A stretch of DNA of 17,126 nt. Source: an uncultured Eubacteriales bacterium (lineage in GTDB: Bacteria; Bacillota; Clostridia; Christensenellales; Aristaeellaceae). Made by a program: the position numbers and the translations under genes. Location: assembly GCA_900540045.1 (NCBI GenBank), contig UQEF01000064.1:1-17126 (forward strand), in the 5' to 3' direction. This document shows positions 14,393 through 17,126 of this stretch, in pieces. Positions within the stretch are counted from its first letter, which is position 1, and each line of letters starts with the position of its first letter. Below the pieces are notes generated by a model that saw nothing but the letters and a program-made list of their open reading frames with translations, was not told where the DNA came from and ran no database searches.

Positions 14393-15130
14393 ATGTTTTA
14401 TCAGGTCATGCGCACGGAGCTTATCAAGCTGCGCCGCGCGCCGGTGTGGATCGCTTTTTTCGCACTCACGGCCCTTTCGGCCGTGATGGGCACCTTCAAC
14501 TATCTAAACAACACCGGCATCCTCACACAGCAATGGTACAGCCTTTGGACGCAGCACACGCTGTTTGCAGGCTTCTTCTTCCTGCCCTCGCTCCTGGGCG
14601 TGCTGTGCGCCTATCTGTGGCGGATGGAGCATTGCGAACACAACTGGAACGCGCTCATGTGCCGCCCCGTGCCCCTTTGGATGATCTTCGGCGGCAAGCT
14701 GGCGGTGGCGGCAGCGCTTTCGTTTCTGACACAGGCTGCCACGGGCGCGTTTTACCTCATCAGCGGACTGTATGCCGGATTTGACGCGCCCCTGCCCCCG
14801 GAACTGCCGCGCTGGCTCCTCATGGGTGCGTTGGGCGGCATCGCGGTGTGTTCGGTGCAGCTGCTCATTTCCATGGTGGTGCGCAGCTTCGCGCCACCGG
14901 TGGCTGTGGCGCTGGCGGGCGGTGTGGCGGGTCTGGCGTTCGTATCGGCAGGGCTGGGAATGATTCAGCCCTATGCGCTTCTGGCGCTGGGCATGGACGC
15001 CAACGGCACGGGAGCGCTCGCCCCGGAGCAGTGGGGCGCCTTCTTCGGCTCCTGCGCATTTTTTACCGGCGCGCCCTGGGTGCTTGCCACCCTGTGGCTG
15101 AGGCGGCGGGACGTGACAACGCACGTATAG
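14393..15130 (+). CDS. LanG-type ABC transporter permease
   Basis: A 245-residue integral membrane protein and second permease of the module. It starts with an amphipathic segment (VMRTELIKLRRAP) and has about six hydrophobic segments. The loop RMEHCEHNWNALMCRPVP at about 78-95 corresponds to the MEHRGDAFKQL loop of the previous permease, so the two are distant paralogues. ATG at 14387 overlaps the previous stop but is only one base from GGGAGG. ATG at 14393, seven bases from it, is the better start. No strong terminator follows; a promoter for the next gene lies 50 bases downstream. Confidence 0.85.
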   Translation: MFYQVMRTELIKLRRAPVWIAFFALTALSAVMGTFNYLNNTGILTQQWYSLWTQHTLFAGFFFLPSLLGVLCAYLWRMEHCEHNWNALMCRPVPLWMIFGGKLAVAAALSFLTQAATGAFYLISGLYAGFDAPLPPELPRWLLMGALGGIAVCSVQLLISMVVRSFAPPVAVALAGGVAGLAFVSAGLGMIQPYALLALGMDANGTGALAPEQWGAFFGSCAFFTGAPWVLATLWLRRRDVTTHV

Positions 15131-15164
15131 GAGATTCGTCCTGAAAAAGGAAATTCACCCTGAA
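15130..15164 (+). repeat. Imperfect 16-base direct repeat, 19-bp offset
   Basis: GGAGATTCGTCCTGAA at 15130-15145 and GGAAATTCACCCTGAA at 15149-15164 match at 13 of 16 positions. They lie between the LanG-type stop and the flavin-reductase promoter, with the second copy ending about 19 bases before the -35 box. They might be an activator site; the evidence is only their presence and position. Confidence 0.35.
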
Positions 15165-15182
15165 CCTGAAGAAGAAAAAAGA

Positions 15183-15211
15183 TTGATACATCATAAACAA
15201 TGTGCTATAAT
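15183..15211 (+). promoter_or_regulatory. Promoter of the exported flavin reductase
   Basis: TTGATA (15183-15188), an exact 17-base spacer and a perfect TATAAT (15206-15211) make a strong sigma-A promoter. The start site would be near 15218, with a leader of about 39 bases holding AAAGGAG about ten bases before the ATG at 15257. Confidence 0.9.
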
Positions 15212-15256
15212 CCACATGGTATATCCGATTCACCCTTTGAAAGGAGTAAAGCAACG

Positions 15257-17047
15257 ATGAAAAGATGCATTTCCCTTTTGCTGACCGTGTGCCTGCTGGC
15301 CACCATGGCCGCTGTGCCTGCTCTGGCAGAAGCCGGCACCTATACCGGCGTGGGTGCCGGCAAGAACGGTGAAGGTTCCATCGAGGTGTCCGTGACGCTG
15401 GATGACGCGGGCGTGATCACCGACGTGGAAGTGACCAAGAACGGCGACGACGCCGGCATCAGCGATCCCGCTGTGGAAGGGGTACCCGCCGCCATCGTGG
15501 CCGCCAACAGCCTGGCCGTGGACGCCGTGGCTGGCGCCACGCTGACCAGCAACGGCATTCTGGAGGCCGTGGAAGCGGCGCTGACCGCTGCGGGCGTGGA
15601 CCCGTCCGCCTACAAGGCCGCCCCTGAGACCGACGAGGCCGAGGCAGAAAAGACCGCCGTGGAGCAGACCACCGACGTACTGGTGATCGGCGCCGGCATC
15701 GCCGGCCTGTCCTCCGCCATGTCCGCCAAGGAAAACGGCGCGGACGTGGTGATCATCGACAAGATGTCCGCCCCCGGCGGCACCACCAACCTGGCCGGCG
15801 GCATTCTGGTGTGCGTTGATTCCGAGCTGTTTGCCGACAACCGTCTGGAGTCCGACAGCATGGAGGCCATCAAGGCCTACTGGGAAGAGAGAATGGCCTA
15901 CGGCGGCGTGGACAGCGGCTACCCGGACCAGGAGCGTCTGGACAGCGTGCTGGCCGATACCGGCAAGACCGTTGACTGGATGGTTTCCAACGGGATTGAG
16001 TTTGACGCCACTCCCTACTCCGCTTCCTCCCGCTATCCCATGGCGCTGGCCAATGGCGGCGGCGCCGGCCTGATCAACATGCTGGTGGATGCCTGCGAGG
16101 AAAAGGGCATTGAGCTTATGCTCAACACCAAGGGCACCTCGCTGATCACCGACGACACCGGCGCCGTGGTGGGCGCGGTCGCCGAGACCGAGGATTCCAT
16201 CATCACCTTCCACGCCAAGAGCGTGATCCTGGCCACCGGCGGTATTTCCCAGAACCAGGAGCTGGTGGAAAAGTACAGCCCCAAGCTGACCCGTGCGGGC
16301 CTGATCCCCACCAGTGCCGTAAGCCACACCGGCGACGGTTTCCTCATGGCGCTGGAGGTGGGCGCCGGCACCTTTGATGTGTTCGCCACCCCGCTGTTCA
16401 GCACCGTGGTGGACCCGGAGCTCAGTGCCCTGACCGACACCAGCGCCCTGACCATCTACGGCCAGCTGGGCGTCAATGCCAACGGCGACCGCTTCGGCAA
16501 CGAGGCTGCCAGCGCGGGCTGGGACACGATGGATCATACCGCCTCCGATATGATTCAGGATGGCAACGCGCCCTTCTGGTACATCTATGATTCCTCCAAT
16601 GCGGATGCTGTGGCCGCGCTGGAAGCCGGCGTAGAGAGCGGCGTGGTCGCCAAGGCCGACACCATCGAGGGCCTTGCGCTGGGCATGCATGTCTACACCG
16701 ACCGCCTGGTTGCCGCCTACGAGGATTACAGCGCGGCGGTAGCGGCCGGCAAGGACGAGGCCTTTGGCAAGGACGCTTCTTTCCTTCTTCCCATTGAGAA
16801 GGCGCCCTTCTACGCTGTGAAGGTCTATCCCACCACGTTTGGCTCCGCCGGCGGTGTGACCACCACCGATCAGGGCCGCGTGACCACTCAGGACGGCACG
16901 GTGATCCCCGGCCTCTACGCCGCGGGCGAGATGAGCAACCGTTATTTCTATAACGAGAACTACGTCTTGGCTGCCTCGCTGGGCCTGTATTCCACCATGG
17001 GCCGCCGCGCTGGCGCCGCTGCCGCTTCGGACGCTCTGGCGGAATAA
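15257..17047 (+). CDS. Exported FMN-binding / FAD-dependent reductase (fumarate-reductase-like flavoprotein)
   Basis: A 596-residue predicted secreted flavoenzyme. Residues 1-24 are a Sec signal peptide (ending PALA). Residues about 26-113 form an FMN-binding domain whose DAVAGAT motif at 89-95 puts Thr95 at the site where ApbE attaches FMN covalently. After an acidic linker (about 118-136) comes a fumarate-reductase-type FAD domain: GAGIAG at 145-150, PGGTTNLAGG near 173-182, ATGG at 326-329, HTGDG at 357-361 and IPGLYAAGE near 550-558. The family moves electrons from a membrane donor to an external organic acceptor. The catalytic HHTMGG region of fumarate reductases reads FGSAGG here, and the NRLGGN region is replaced by NENYVLAAS, so fumarate is unlikely to be the substrate. 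Alternatives include another enoate-type or aromatic acceptor. Confidence 0.88.
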   Translation: MKRCISLLLTVCLLATMAAVPALAEAGTYTGVGAGKNGEGSIEVSVTLDDAGVITDVEVTKNGDDAGISDPAVEGVPAAIVAANSLAVDAVAGATLTSNGILEAVEAALTAAGVDPSAYKAAPETDEAEAEKTAVEQTTDVLVIGAGIAGLSSAMSAKENGADVVIIDKMSAPGGTTNLAGGILVCVDSELFADNRLESDSMEAIKAYWEERMAYGGVDSGYPDQERLDSVLADTGKTVDWMVSNGIEFDATPYSASSRYPMALANGGGAGLINMLVDACEEKGIELMLNTKGTSLITDDTGAVVGAVAETEDSIITFHAKSVILATGGISQNQELVEKYSPKLTRAGLIPTSAVSHTGDGFLMALEVGAGTFDVFATPLFSTVVDPELSALTDTSALTIYGQLGVNANGDRFGNEAASAGWDTMDHTASDMIQDGNAPFWYIYDSSNADAVAALEAGVESGVVAKADTIEGLALGMHVYTDRLVAAYEDYSAAVAAGKDEAFGKDASFLLPIEKAPFYAVKVYPTTFGSAGGVTTTDQGRVTTQDGTVIPGLYAAGEMSNRYFYNENYVLAASLGLYSTMGRRAGAAAASDALAE

Positions 17048-17073
17048 CCTTATCCCCTTTGTCATAGAAAGAA

Positions 17074-17094
17074 GGGCGTGTTGCAAAACACCCC
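17074..17094. other. Hairpin after the reductase gene
   Basis: GGG-C-GTGTT and AACAC-CCC pair around GCAA with one bulged C. On the plus strand it is followed by an A run, not a T run, so it is not a standard terminator for the reductase. On the minus strand TTCTTTC follows, so it could weakly end a gene arriving from beyond the window. The remaining bases to 17126 hold GAGGTAAGG, a possible ribosome site for a gene starting just outside. Confidence 0.3.
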
Positions 17095-17126
17095 AACAAA
17101 AAAAGACGAGGTAAGGAACCGCAAAA

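Noticed and set aside
12736..15130. A complete lantibiotic biosynthesis cluster.
   Set aside because: Only the transporter and two-component genes are present; no precursor, modification or processing gene was found on either strand.
15230..17086. A minus-strand open frame of 618 codons opposite the flavin reductase.
   Set aside because: The translation is Gly/His-rich with no motifs, whereas the plus strand has signal peptide, FMN and FAD motifs and a strong promoter.

Overview
The window looks like chromosome from a GC-rich (by eye about 60%) anaerobic Bacillota, most likely a gut-type member of the class Clostridia. Signs of this are consensus sigma-A promoters, strong GGAGG ribosome sites, tRNAs with encoded CCA, a T-box leader, DUF1836, DegV and YARHG-domain proteins, a KtrAB/KdpDE operon and a Cpr-like LanFEG resistance module. 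No mobile element, phage gene or CRISPR array was seen. The taxon is inferred from gene content only.

Layout. 1-134 (+): the end of a tRNA-Gly(GCC) gene and a complete tRNA-Cys(GCA) gene, closed by a bidirectional terminator. 204-5691 (-): a potassium operon, in transcription order ktrB, ktrA, a small and probably frameshifted membrane-protein gene, kdpD, kdpE. No kdpFABC pump genes are present, so KdpDE probably serves the Ktr system. 5692-6005: gene-free, with a terminator and structured sequence on the minus strand. 6006-7559: a divergent pair, a DUF1836 putative regulator (-) and a DegV/FakB-like lipid-binding protein (+), whose two sigma-A promoters share one -35 element. 7662-8594 (+): a secreted YARHG/SH3-like protein. 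It converges on an AMP-forming acyl-CoA ligase (8643-10328, -) across a 15-bp-stem terminator. The ligase has a complete T-box riboswitch leader (10363-10598), normally a sensor of uncharged tRNA; the specifier reads best as UUC (Phe).

10630-15130: a peptide-antibiotic sensing and defence module. A response regulator and histidine kinase (-) are divergent from an ABC transporter (+) made of a LanF-type ATPase with an E-loop and two LanE/LanG-type permeases. The shared intergenic region holds three GTAAGGC direct repeats at 11- and 22-bp offsets, a good candidate operator. No lantibiotic precursor or modification enzyme is present, so this resembles stand-alone resistance such as CprABC-CprRK of Clostridioides difficile. 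15257-17047 (+): an exported reductase with an FMN-binding domain and a fumarate-reductase-like FAD domain. Its catalytic-region motifs differ from those of true fumarate reductases, pointing to another electron acceptor.

The most unusual points are the T-box in front of an acyl-CoA ligase, the re-purposed KdpDE with a damaged small gene in its operon, the shared -35 element of the DUF1836/degV pair, the phased operator of the LanFEG module, and the exported flavin reductase with an atypical active site.
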